This document shows, in pieces, positions 56,187-64,000 of a stretch of 64,000 nt of DNA. Below the pieces are notes generated by a model. It ran no database searches. It saw nothing but the letters and a program-made list of their open reading frames with translations, and was not told the origin of the DNA. Position numbers and translations under genes: made by a program. How positions within the stretch are numbered: position 1 is the first letter of the stretch; each line of letters starts with the position of its first letter. The DNA comes from Actinomyces qiguomingii (GTDB lineage: Bacteria; Actinomycetota; Actinomycetes; Actinomycetales; Actinomycetaceae), in assembly GCF_004102025.1 (NCBI RefSeq), contig NZ_CP025228.1, forward strand, positions 2,170,001 through 2,234,000. Reading direction: 5' to 3'.

Positions 56187-56943
56187 GTGAGACTCCTCAG
56201 TTCGGGGTCGGTTAGCAGGTCGCCCATCAATGAGGCGGCGACGCTTGCATCACCCTATGACGATAGCCGTTCCGCTTCGTGAGACAACGGCGCGTCTCGG
56301 GCGCAAGGTGACCGGAAGCACGCCGTCGCCTCGGCGCAGCAGCCGCCCGACGACGGCGTTGCCCAGCCAATCTGGATGCGTCAGCCCAAACTCGGCTGGC
56401 GAGCAACGTCTGCGGACATGAACGCTCGGACAGGCACGAGCAGCCATTGTAGAGGCGCCAGCGGGCTGGGGATAGCCTAGTCGATCACGGTCGCGGCTCC
56501 GGCGACGTACGGCAGGAAGCCGATCAGTGCGAAGGCCTCAGCGCAGCGACGTTCTCCGACTGCACGACATTGTTGTCGATGATGCGGGACCACGCTCAGG
56601 ACAGTACATCGCCGATTGAGCGGCCGGGCTGTAGGGAAAGGTGTGTAGCCGGAGGCGACGGCCGGGAGGCGCCATACCCGTAACCCTGGCAAACTCCCGG
56701 ATAGAACTCGTTCTGGGGTGCGCGGTAATCGAGCGCGCTTGCGCTCCTGGCTCTAGGATGCGTACTACACCTCGCACGTCCTGCCGCAGAACTGCGGAGA
56801 CCAACACGCCGATGTCGACAGTCGCATAGGTTATCGTCAAACCTAGATTGTGGTGTCCGACCTAGACGCACGCCACAACTTTCGCCACAACGACGCACTG
56901 ACAAGACAGTGATCCCGCAAGGAGCGACCATGCACACATAAAT
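56187..56943. other. Non-coding stretch with decayed pieces
   Basis: About 760 bp upstream of the NhaD gene. On the minus strand a short tail AFALIGFLPYVAGAATVID with stop at 56477 and pieces in neighbouring frames suggest a broken gene I cannot identify. No RNA gene is seen. Confidence 0.3.
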
Positions 56944-58154
56944 GGCTCTTCGTGTTTGGGGGTGTGGTGGTGGGTAGTGGCGGGTGCGCGTGTCGCAGGG
57001 GCGGGTGTGGGTCGAGGTCCCCGATGATTGGGGTTTGCTTAACACTACCGATCACGGAGACCTCGACATGGCTGACACTACCTTCACTGCTGCTGATCTT
57101 GCTAGTTTCCTGGGCCTGGACGCCCTGGGGCTGGTTGCCACCGGCCAGCGGATCACCCCTTGCGAGGCGCTGGTGGAGTGCCGCCTACGGGTGGCTGAGG
57201 AGGATGCGTTGTGTAGGCGGTGTGGGGCCCAGGGCGTGGCGGTGGGGACCGTGTCCAGGCGCCTGGCGCACGTGCCGTTGGGCTGGCGTCCCACACACCT
57301 GCTGGTCCGGTCGCGGCGGTGGCGCTGCCAGGGATGCGATCGCGTGTGGCGCCAAGACTGTTCTAGGGCCGCGGCCAAGCGGGCTTTGCTGACCCAGGCG
57401 GCCAAGGAGTGGGCGATCCGGGCCGTGGGGGTGGAGTTCATGTCCGTGGCGCGCGTAGCAGCGTCGCTGGGGGTGTCCTGGCACACCGCCAATGAGGCCG
57501 TCCTTGAGCGGGCCAAGGACCGCTTGATCAATGATCCCGGCCGTCTGGCCGGTGTGGAGGTCCACGGGGTAGACGACTCCCCCGCGCGCTGGCGCTCTCA
57601 AGCGAGAGGTGCCCCCATTGCCTGGCGGCATACCCGCAAGGGCGACCGGTACGTGACGGTGATTATTGACCTGACCCCGGTGCGCGACGGGACGGGCCCG
57701 TCCCGTCTGCCGGGGCATGGCCCCGGGCCGATCCAAGCAGGTGCTCAAGCAGTGGCTCCAGGACCAGCCCGAGGCCTGGCGCAGCCGGATCGAGGCGGTC
57801 GCTACGGACGGTTTCACCGGTTCCCAGGACAGCCACCGCGGCCCTACCCGGCGCAACGGAGGTGATGGACCCCTACCCGCGTAGTAGCACTGGCCGGGGA
57901 CAAGCTGGACCAGTGCCGTCGCCGCACCCAGCGCCAGACCACCGGGCGGCCGGGGGGCGTAAGGACGATCCCCTGCACAAGGCCAGGCGCCTGCTGCGCA
58001 CCGGCGCCGGGCTCCTGAACGACAAGTCCTGGGGACGTCTCGAACAACTGTTCGCCGACCCCCACAACACACCGGAACAGACCACCTGGGCGGTGTACCA
58101 GAAGATTATGTCCGCCTACCGCGCCAAGACCCCCACCCAGGGCAAGCAGTTGAT

Positions 58155-59851
58155 CCTGACTCCTGACGGTTTAGTGCCCTGCGGTGTTCAGGTTGTTGAG
58201 GATTTGCTGCGCGGTCTGGGTGGTCTGGGGTTGGGCGGTGATGTGGTGGCCGTTGATGGTGATAGTTACCTCTTGAAGCGGCTTCAGTTCGCGTACGAGC
58301 CGCTTGATGCTCACACCGGTGGCGGCTTGTAGGTGGCGGGCGACGGCCAAGGATGCCATCACCACGGTGAGGTGGGCCTGGATGGCGTGGTGGGTGTGGT
58401 GGAAGACGGGCCTGGCGCGCAGGTCGTGCTTGGACATGCGCAAGGGACTGCTCCACGTGCCACAGCTCGTGATAGGAAGCAATCACCTGGCTGGCGGGCA
58501 TCACCGATGCGGGGATATTGCTCACGTAGCCTTTCAGCCCGGCCAGCCGCTTGGCTCGGGCCAGAGCCTTCTCGTCGAGGACCTGGTCGCCCTTACGGGT
58601 GGTCACGGACCTGGTCCCCTTGGGGCGCCGGTCCCCAGCAACGACCGCCCGGGCCCTGTTCTCCTGGGAGGTCAGGGTCTTGCTGGTGCCGGGCGAACCT
58701 CTTGGCGGAATACGCCCAGATCGCGCGCCACGAGCCCGCAAACTCCGCTGGGCTCCAGACCGGCTCATCACGCAGCTTCTCGTCCCTCTCGGTCGAGCGC
58801 GTGCCGCGGCGTGGGGTGATGGTGTCGATGATCTGCCCATCGGCCAAGGCGTCCCCGTGCCAGGCGAAGTGCGCGGCCAGATCTGCCGGGGCCTTGGTCA
58901 TGCGGGACCCGACGATGAATCCCAAGCCGGCCTGGTCGAGTGCTTCGAGGTTGGTTGCGGAGAGCATGCCGGCGTCCGCCACCACGACCAGGTGCTCAAT
59001 CCCCGACGCCTCCCGGAACTCCTCGATCATCGGCACGATCGTGCTGGTCTCGGCCTTGTTGCCCTCCCAGCAGCCAACACGTAACGGGAAGCCCGTCCGG
59101 TCCACCAGCAGCCCCACGATCACCTGCGGGTCCACCCTGCGCTCCTTGGAATAGCCCACCCGTCGTAGGTCGTCCTCCTTCTCCGCCTCGAAGTACAGGG
59201 TCGTCACGTCATACAAACACAAGGACAAGTCCCCTCCGGCACTCACGTGCCGCAGGCAGGCGGCCTGGATATGGGAGCGGTAGTCGCCGGTAACGCAGCG
59301 CGCCAGGGACCGGAACAAGGAGCGTGGGGTCACAGCGTCAACTCCGAGCTCTCCCAGCACGGCGGGGACCTGCTCCTTGCTGGTGGGCTCCACGAGTCGG
59401 GCCAGCACCATCTGCCTGAAGCTCTCATCACCACCCACCGCTTCACCCAGCCCCAGGGCCTCATACGCGCCCGACAGGACATCCCACAACAGCACTGAGC
59501 GCTTGGACTCAACCACCGCCGGCGCGGCCTGGCCGGCGGCCTGCGGTGTCAGGCCGGCCAGGTCCAAAACGCCCTGGCCGCCCCGGATCTTCTCCCGTCC
59601 CGCCTGAACCAGGGCCGCCAGCTCCGCCTCGTCGTGCGCTGAGCCCAGGTGCTCCACAATCCGGCGCACACCATGCTCCTTAGCCACGATCTGCACCGCC
59701 GTAGCACCAGAAGCGGTACGCACCTTACGGATAAACGGGCTCACACCCCTACACCCTACCCGCCACCGGATTAGTGCCCCACAACCACCAACCCAACCAC
59801 ACCACACCAACGAAAAACCCCAACCACCCCAACCAGCTGTCAGGAGTCAGG
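58155..59851 (-). mobile_element. IS1634-type (IS4-like) element with long target duplication
   Basis: Inverted ends CCTGACTCCTGAC (58155-58167) and GTCAGGAGTCAGG (59839-59851). At least 34 bp of ISL3 sequence are duplicated beside it: 58121-58154 (directly at the left end) and 59861-59894 (nine bases off the right end). Long, variable direct repeats are known for IS1634. Confidence 0.75.
58171..59743 (-). pseudogene. IS1634-family transposase, frameshifted
   Basis: The main frame starts near MSPFIRKVRTASGATAVQIV-like sequence (GTG at about 59743 giving VSPFIRKVRTASG) and runs to about 58700. It includes LSLCLYDVTTLYFEAEKEDDLRRVGYSKERRVDPQVIVGLLVD with the first Asp and LVVVADAGMLSATN with the second. 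The C-terminal part is in other frames (DEKALARAKRLAGLKGYVSNIP, then HHAIQAHLTVVMASLAVARHLQAATG). At least two frameshifts, so inactive. Confidence 0.8.
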
Positions 59852-60173
59852 TCGGGCGCCGCGCCAAGACCCCCACCCAGGGCAAGCAGTTGATGAGCGA
59901 GGTCATCGACTCGCTCACCACCGGCGTGCCTGACGCCCTCGAAGAACTGAAGTCGCTGGCCAAGACCCTCAACCAGCGGCACGACGACATCCTGGCCCAC
60001 TACCGATCACCGCGGCACATCCAACGGACCCACCCAAGCAGTCAACGCCCCGCCTGGAACACCTACACGGCATAGCCCTGGGCTACAGGAATCTAACCAA
60101 CAACCACCATCCGCAGCCTCATCCACGCCAGCGGCTCCCGCAACCAACTACAACACCCCTAAACACGAAAAGC

Positions 60174-60252
60174 CGGTAAAACGATCGTCGTGGCCAGCCA
60201 TGACGACGCCGTGATCGGGGCCTGCTCCAACACCATTGATCTCGTGCCCTAA
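60174..60252 (+). pseudogene. ABC transporter ATPase 3' fragment
   Basis: Encodes GKTIVVASHDDAVIGACSNTIDLVP and a stop, the H-loop and end of an ABC ATPase. It begins right at the ISL3 right end, so the element removed the rest of the gene. No gene is seen in 60253-60339. Confidence 0.7.
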
Positions 60253-60339
60253 GCACGCAGACGCGTCATCGTCTGCCCTCAGCGTGACATCGCACGGACT
60301 CCAACTCAACGGTTCTGCAGGGTCTATCGCCCCGCTACT

Positions 60340-61611
60340 TCAGTAGACGAGCGCCCGGGTGACCGTGTCAGCCATGAGTCGGCCGCGCAGGGTCAGCACC
60401 ACGCGGCCGGCCTTGGCGGCGACGCCGTCGAGCAGCCCTTGGGCAACGAACTTCCCGATCGCTCCCACGAGCCGCCTCGGGGCACCCTCCGCCGTCGTCT
60501 CCTCACCCAGCCGCGTCAGGCCAGCCAGGTCCAGGCCCTCACGCGTGCGGATACCGAGCATGACCCGCTCCAGCTCCCGGGACTCGGCATCAATGACCTC
60601 GTGTCCGGCCACGGGCAGCTGCCCATAGGCCACTTGGCCCGCCCAGGCCACCGGATGCTTGGTGTTCCATATACGCGCGTCCCCAAGATGGCTGTGGGCC
60701 CCCGGCCCGGCGCCCCACCAGTCCCAGTCGCGCCAGTACGCTTGGTTGTGCAGGCACTCATGCCCGGGCCGCGCCCAGTTGGAGATCTCATACCACTCGT
60801 AGCCGGCACCGGACAGCAGGGCGTCGGCGAGTTCATATTTGGCGGCTTCGTCGTCGTCCGTGGGCAGGGGCAATTCACCACGGCGCACCTGGGCCCACAT
60901 GCGAGTGCCCTCCTCGATCACCAGGGCGTAAGCACTCAGGTGGTCCGGACCGATTTCAACAGCCGCCTGAAGGGACCGGCGCCAGTCCTCCATGGACTCC
61001 CCCGGCGTGCCGTAGATCAGGTCCAGGCTCGTGTCCAAACCGGCTCGTCGCGCCCAGGCCACCACCTGCGGCACCCGCTCGGGGGTGTGAGTACGGTCCA
61101 GGGTGCGCAGCACATGTGGCACCGCCGACTGCATGCCGAAGGACACCCGGGTGAAGCCGGCCTGCGCCAGGGCCGCTAGGTAGCGCTCGTCAACCGTCTC
61201 CGGGTTGGCCTCCGTCGTCACCTCGGCCCCTTCGGCTAGCCCCCAGGTGTCCCGCACCAGGCGCAGCATGCGGGCCAGGTCACCGACGGGCAGCATGGTG
61301 GGCGTGCCCCCGCCCACGAACACGGTCCGCGGCGCTCTTCGCGGCAGGCCGACCCGGTCCATGGCCCGGCGGGCCAGGCGCAGCTCGCCGGCAAGCGTGT
61401 CCACGTAGTCGCTCGCCGACGCCCCGCCACCCATGGCCAGGTTCGTATAGGTGTTGAAGTCGCAGTAGCCACAGCGCACCCGGCAGTAGGGCACGTGCAG
61501 GTACACCGAGAAGGGACGCTCCCAGCCCGAGGACGCCGCCCCAGGGCGCACCTGCTCGGGCAGCTCCCCCGCTCCGGGCAGAGGCGCCCCGACTGGCTGG
61601 GCGGGATTCAA
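60340..61611 (-). CDS. hemW: HemW-type radical SAM protein
   Basis: 423 aa. The motif CRVRCGYCDFNTY has the three cluster cysteines in CxxxCxxCxF form typical of the HemN/HemW family, then GGGTPTMLP and TTEANPET. HemW binds haem and is thought to deliver it; it lacks the N-terminal residues of true HemN oxidases. Its start overlaps the trmB stop by four bases. In most actinobacteria hemW neighbours hrcA; here an insertion separates them. Confidence 0.92.
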   Translation of the reverse strand: MNPAQPVGAPLPGAGELPEQVRPGAASSGWERPFSVYLHVPYCRVRCGYCDFNTYTNLAMGGGASASDYVDTLAGELRLARRAMDRVGLPRRAPRTVFVGGGTPTMLPVGDLARMLRLVRDTWGLAEGAEVTTEANPETVDERYLAALAQAGFTRVSFGMQSAVPHVLRTLDRTHTPERVPQVVAWARRAGLDTSLDLIYGTPGESMEDWRRSLQAAVEIGPDHLSAYALVIEEGTRMWAQVRRGELPLPTDDDEAAKYELADALLSGAGYEWYEISNWARPGHECLHNQAYWRDWDWWGAGPGAHSHLGDARIWNTKHPVAWAGQVAYGQLPVAGHEVIDAESRELERVMLGIRTREGLDLAGLTRLGEETTAEGAPRRLVGAIGKFVAQGLLDGVAAKAGRVVLTLRGRLMADTVTRALVY

Positions 61612-62516
61612 AAGGCCACCGCCTGACGCCGGGGCGCCACCCAGATCTCCCCGGTGCGCACCGCGGTCAGGTCACGGATGGTACGCCCGGCACGAATGCC
61701 CTTGTCCTCGAAGCGGGTCAGCACCCGCCCCTCGTAGCGCTGTGACCAGCCGCCACGTACACCCGCGGGCGACCCGGGATCGAAGCCATTACCGGGGCTG
61801 CCCTCCTCGGCGGTGTCGGAGCCCAGGTCGGCGCGCGCCCCGGCGTCGGGGTAGCGGAAGTAGGGGCCGGTGGAGTCTGCCTCCACGCCCTCCGGCAGGG
61901 CGGATACCTCCTCCAGCACGTCCCGCATCTGCCAGGCGTAGTCCGCCCAGTCGGTGGCCATTCGCCACACCCCTCCCGGTCGCAGCACCCGGGCCACGGA
62001 GTCGGCGAATGTGATGTTGACCAGGCGACGCTTGCGATGTCGAGGTTTGCGCCACGGGTCTGGGAAGAACACCCACACCTCGCTGGCGCAGCCCACCGGC
62101 AGCGCAGTGGCGAATAGTTGAGCAGCGTCGGCGGGGACCACGCGCAGGTTGCGCAGCCCCAACCTGGCGGCGCCCGCCACGATCCTGGCAATCGCCGTCT
62201 CCCAGGCTTCGACGGCCAGGTGATCCACTCCCGGGTGGGCGGCGGCATGCGCCAGGATTGCCTCCCCGGCACCCGAGCCCACCTCCACGATGAGCGGCCG
62301 CAGGAGGCCTACATGCCCGAATACGGAGGCCGGAGCCAGTCGGAACGCCGGATCGACGGTGCGGATCGCGTCGGCTCTGGGCACGTCGATCACGTACCTG
62401 GAGCCATAGCGTTCCAGGGCGCGGGTCTGGGCGTCGGTCAGACGCCCCCCTGCCCGCGAGTAGGAGCGCACCCGGGATCGGATGGCGTGCGAACGGGGAG
62501 GGTGCTGCTGCGTCAC
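61608..62516 (-). CDS. trmB: tRNA (guanine-N7)-methyltransferase
   Basis: 302 aa. TrmB makes m7G46 in tRNA. SAM-binding motif I is VEVGSGAGEAILAHA, followed by the family motifs VEAWETAIARIV and VWVFFPDPWRKPRHRKRRLV. A Gly/Ser-rich insert near residue 235 lengthens the C-terminus. It overlaps hemW (ATGA). Confidence 0.93.
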   Translation of the reverse strand: MTQQHPPRSHAIRSRVRSYSRAGGRLTDAQTRALERYGSRYVIDVPRADAIRTVDPAFRLAPASVFGHVGLLRPLIVEVGSGAGEAILAHAAAHPGVDHLAVEAWETAIARIVAGAARLGLRNLRVVPADAAQLFATALPVGCASEVWVFFPDPWRKPRHRKRRLVNITFADSVARVLRPGGVWRMATDWADYAWQMRDVLEEVSALPEGVEADSTGPYFRYPDAGARADLGSDTAEEGSPGNGFDPGSPAGVRGGWSQRYEGRVLTRFEDKGIRAGRTIRDLTAVRTGEIWVAPRRQAVAF

Positions 62517-62770
62517 GGGTTCGGTTCCTCCTGGTTTGTGTTCGAACGGTCATGTGCGACTGGTGCACAGCTATGCCCCGACGGCGCCCACCGGGTAGCC
62601 ATTGCGGAAGGGTGAGGGCTCATCCGCATGGCGACCGTCTGCCCCGGCATGGGGCGCCTCCAGACACCGTGCCAGGGTGGTGATCAGTTTCAGACCGGCA
62701 CCACCCACCCTAACGCGTTCGACTGATGGCCCGGCCAGTATCGTGGCGGCTACCCATCGGTGGCTCCGTT
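62517..62770. other. Spacer between lepA and trmB
   Basis: 254 bp. A minus-strand frame of 67 codons (GTG 62774 to 62571) overlaps the lepA stop by four bases, but its third-position GC is clearly lower than in nearby genes and the peptide matches nothing I know. I do not call it a gene. Confidence 0.3.
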
Positions 62771-64000
62771 TCACTTACCGGTGGGCTGATCCGCGCCGAG
62801 CACCGCGATGAAGGCCTCCTGGGGAACCTCCACGCGGCCGACGGCCTTCATACGCTTCTTGCCCTCCTTCTGCTTCTCCAGCAGTTTGCGCTTACGGGTG
62901 ATGTCGCCGCCATAGCACTTGGCGAGCATGTCCTTGCGCAGAGCACGGATGGTCTCCCGGGCAATAATGCGGCTGCCAACCGCTGCCTGCACGGGCACCT
63001 CAAACTGCTGGCGGGGGATCAAGTCCTTAAGCCGTCGGGTCATCTTCTGTCCGTATGAGTAGGCGGAATCCTTGTGCACGATGGCGCTGAAGGCGTCCAC
63101 CCGCTCACCGTTGAGCAGGATGTCCACCTTGGTCAGCTCGGCGCTTTGAGTACCGTCGGCTTCGTAGTCCAGGGAGGCGTAACCGCGAGTGCGGGACTTC
63201 AGTGCGTCGAAGAAGTCGAAGACGATCTCAGCCAACGGCAGCCGATAGCGCATCTCCACGCGGGTCTCGGACAGATAGTCCATGCCGTCCATGGTGCCGC
63301 GGCGGGACTGGCACAGTTCCATAACCGCGCCAATGAATTCGCTCGGGGTCAGGATCGTCGCGCGCACCACCGGCTCCTGCACGTCGCGGACCTTACCCTC
63401 GGGAAACTCGCTGGGATTGGTCACCGTGTGCACCGTGTGGTCCTCCATGGTGACCTGGTAGACCACCGACGGAGCTGTGGAGATGATGTCGAGGTTGAAC
63501 TCGCGCTCCAATCGCTCGCGGATGATCTCCAGGTGCAACAGCCCCAGGTAGCCGCAGCGGAAACCGAAGCCGAGCGCCACCGAGGTTTCCGGCTCGTAGG
63601 TTAGCGCGGCATCGTTGAGCTTGAGCTTGTCCAGGGCATCGCGCAGCGCCGGGAAGTCGGAACCGTCCACGGGGAACAGTCCGGAGAAGACCATGGGCTT
63701 GGGGTCCTGGTACCCGGCCAGCGGCTCGTCGGCCGGGGAGGCGGCGGAGGTGACGGTGTCACCGACCTTGGACTGACGCACATCCTTCACGCCGGTGATG
63801 AGGTAGCCGACCTCTCCGGCGCGCAGCCCCTGCGTGGGAACCGGCTCGGGACTGATGACGCCGATCTCCAACAGGTCGTGGACGGCGCCGGTGGAAACCA
63901 TCTTGATGCGCTCGCGGGATTTCAAGGCACCGTCCATGACGCGCACGTAGGTGACCACACCACGGTAGACGTCGTAGACGGAATCGAAGATCATGGCGCG
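62771..64000 (-). CDS. lepA: Elongation factor 4 (LepA), 5' end beyond window
   Basis: 410 codons including the stop; the frame is open at the right window edge, so the GTPase domain is missing. Visible parts are [22 protein letters not shown] (domain II), [70 protein letters not shown], and the LepA-specific C-terminal domain with [24 protein letters not shown]. LepA is a ribosome-associated GTPase. It is the first visible gene of the lepA-trmB-hemW group. Confidence 0.96.
   Translation of the reverse strand, partial: RAMIFDSVYDVYRGVVTYVRVMDGALKSRERIKMVSTGAVHDLLEIGVISPEPVPTQGLRAGEVGYLITGVKDVRQSKVGDTVTSAASPADEPLAGYQDPKPMVFSGLFPVDGSDFPALRDALDKLKLNDAALTYEPETSVALGFGFRCGYLGLLHLEIIRERLEREFNLDIISTAPSVVYQVTMEDHTVHTVTNPSEFPEGKVRDVQEPVVRATILTPSEFIGAVMELCQSRRGTMDGMDYLSETRVEMRYRLPLAEIVFDFFDALKSRTRGYASLDYEADGTQSAELTKVDILLNGERVDAFSAIVHKDSAYSYGQKMTRRLKDLIPRQQFEVPVQAAVGSRIIARETIRALRKDMLAKCYGGDITRKRKLLEKQKEGKKRMKAVGRVEVPQEAFIAVLGADQPTGK

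Larger units (their letters stand above)
57068..60075 (+). pseudogene. ISL3-family transposase (disrupted), copy 2
   Basis: Begins MADTTFTAADLASFLGLD at 57068 and has the same zinc-ribbon and HTH parts as copy 1, and the same break near GVDDSPARW. Later frameshifts differ from copy 1. Not functional. Confidence 0.85.
56944..60168 (+). mobile_element. ISL3-family element, decayed, with IS1634-type insertion (copy 2)
   Basis: Left end GGCTCTTCGTGTTTGGGGGT at about 56944, and the right end, read backwards from about 60168, GGCTTTTCGTGTTTAGGGGT. The first 850 bp are almost identical to 22125-22975, including the same out-of-family stretch in the transposase. The middle (57800-57900) is more decayed than in copy 1. 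An IS1634-type element sits at 58155-59851. The end of the transposase (TTGVPDALEELKSLAKTLNQRHDDILAHY) follows at 59920. The element truncates an ABC ATPase gene on its right. Confidence 0.85.

Noticed and set aside
56477..56840. Short frames near 56.5 kb as genes
   Set aside because: They overlap in several frames, lack start signals and match no family; treated as decayed sequence.
62571..62774. Small gene overlapping lepA (67 codons)
   Set aside because: Third-position GC is too low compared with neighbours and there is no recognisable domain or ribosome binding site.

Overview
The window is high-GC Actinomycetota chromosome, most likely from the Actinomycetaceae (Actinomyces-like). This is inferred from the base composition, the single-chain glycyl-tRNA synthetase, the Corynebacterium/Mycobacterium-type GlgA, a DUF3097 gene, the fused-length LeuA, and a gene order close to the glyS-zur-uppS-recO-era-ybeY-phoH-hrcA-dnaJ-hemW-lepA stretch known from Mycobacterium. 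No rRNA, tRNA or CRISPR array is visible.

Layout. 1-8.9 kb: the 3' part of a GH3 beta-glucosidase, divergent glgA/glgC for glycogen synthesis, serB, a SixA-type phosphatase, a FabI-like reductase and a tRNA-dihydrouridine synthase. 8.9-15.1 kb: a YibE/F membrane protein, glyQS, and a znuA-znuC-znuB-zur zinc uptake operon with its own regulator. 15.1-28.5 kb: an insertion hot spot between zur and uppS. Here IS elements are nested in IS elements (IS5 in IS3; IS256 in ISL3; an IS3-like element in a transposase remnant). They surround two small cargo islands of lower GC: a pair of cytolysin-like class II lanthipeptide precursors with a small membrane protein (19.3-20.0 kb), and a radical SAM/SPASM enzyme with an MFS transporter (25.1-27.5 kb). 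28.5-43.3 kb: uppS, recO, leuA with a leucine attenuator leader, an ABC transporter with a small XRE regulator, a MazEF-type module, a patch of duplicated gene tails, an ABC exporter, a membrane alpha/beta hydrolase, and the era-CBS-ybeY-phoH operon. 43.3-49.2 kb: accessory genes, partly broken (AlbA/RecG-like pseudogene, TetR-regulated ABC-2 exporter, frameshifted quinone oxidoreductase, a toxin-antitoxin-like pair). 49.2-64 kb: rsmE, a YggS-type PLP protein, dnaJ, hrcA with CIRCE, DUF3097, an NhaD-type antiporter, a second ISL3 copy carrying an IS1634-type insertion, then hemW, trmB and lepA (cut by the window edge).

How the parts work together. Core genes serve glycogen and serine metabolism, zinc homeostasis, cell wall lipid synthesis, leucine synthesis, ribosome and tRNA maturation, and heat shock control. 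The accessory content is mainly export and peptide modification. The most interesting points are the orphan lanthipeptide pair with no visible modification enzyme, the orphan radical SAM/MFS pair, and a 22-bp tandem repeat family scattered over six intergenic loci. Also notable are three promoters placed so that transcription should start at the start codon (leaderless), each overlapped by a palindrome that could be the operator. All calls come from reading the sequence; no database search was run.
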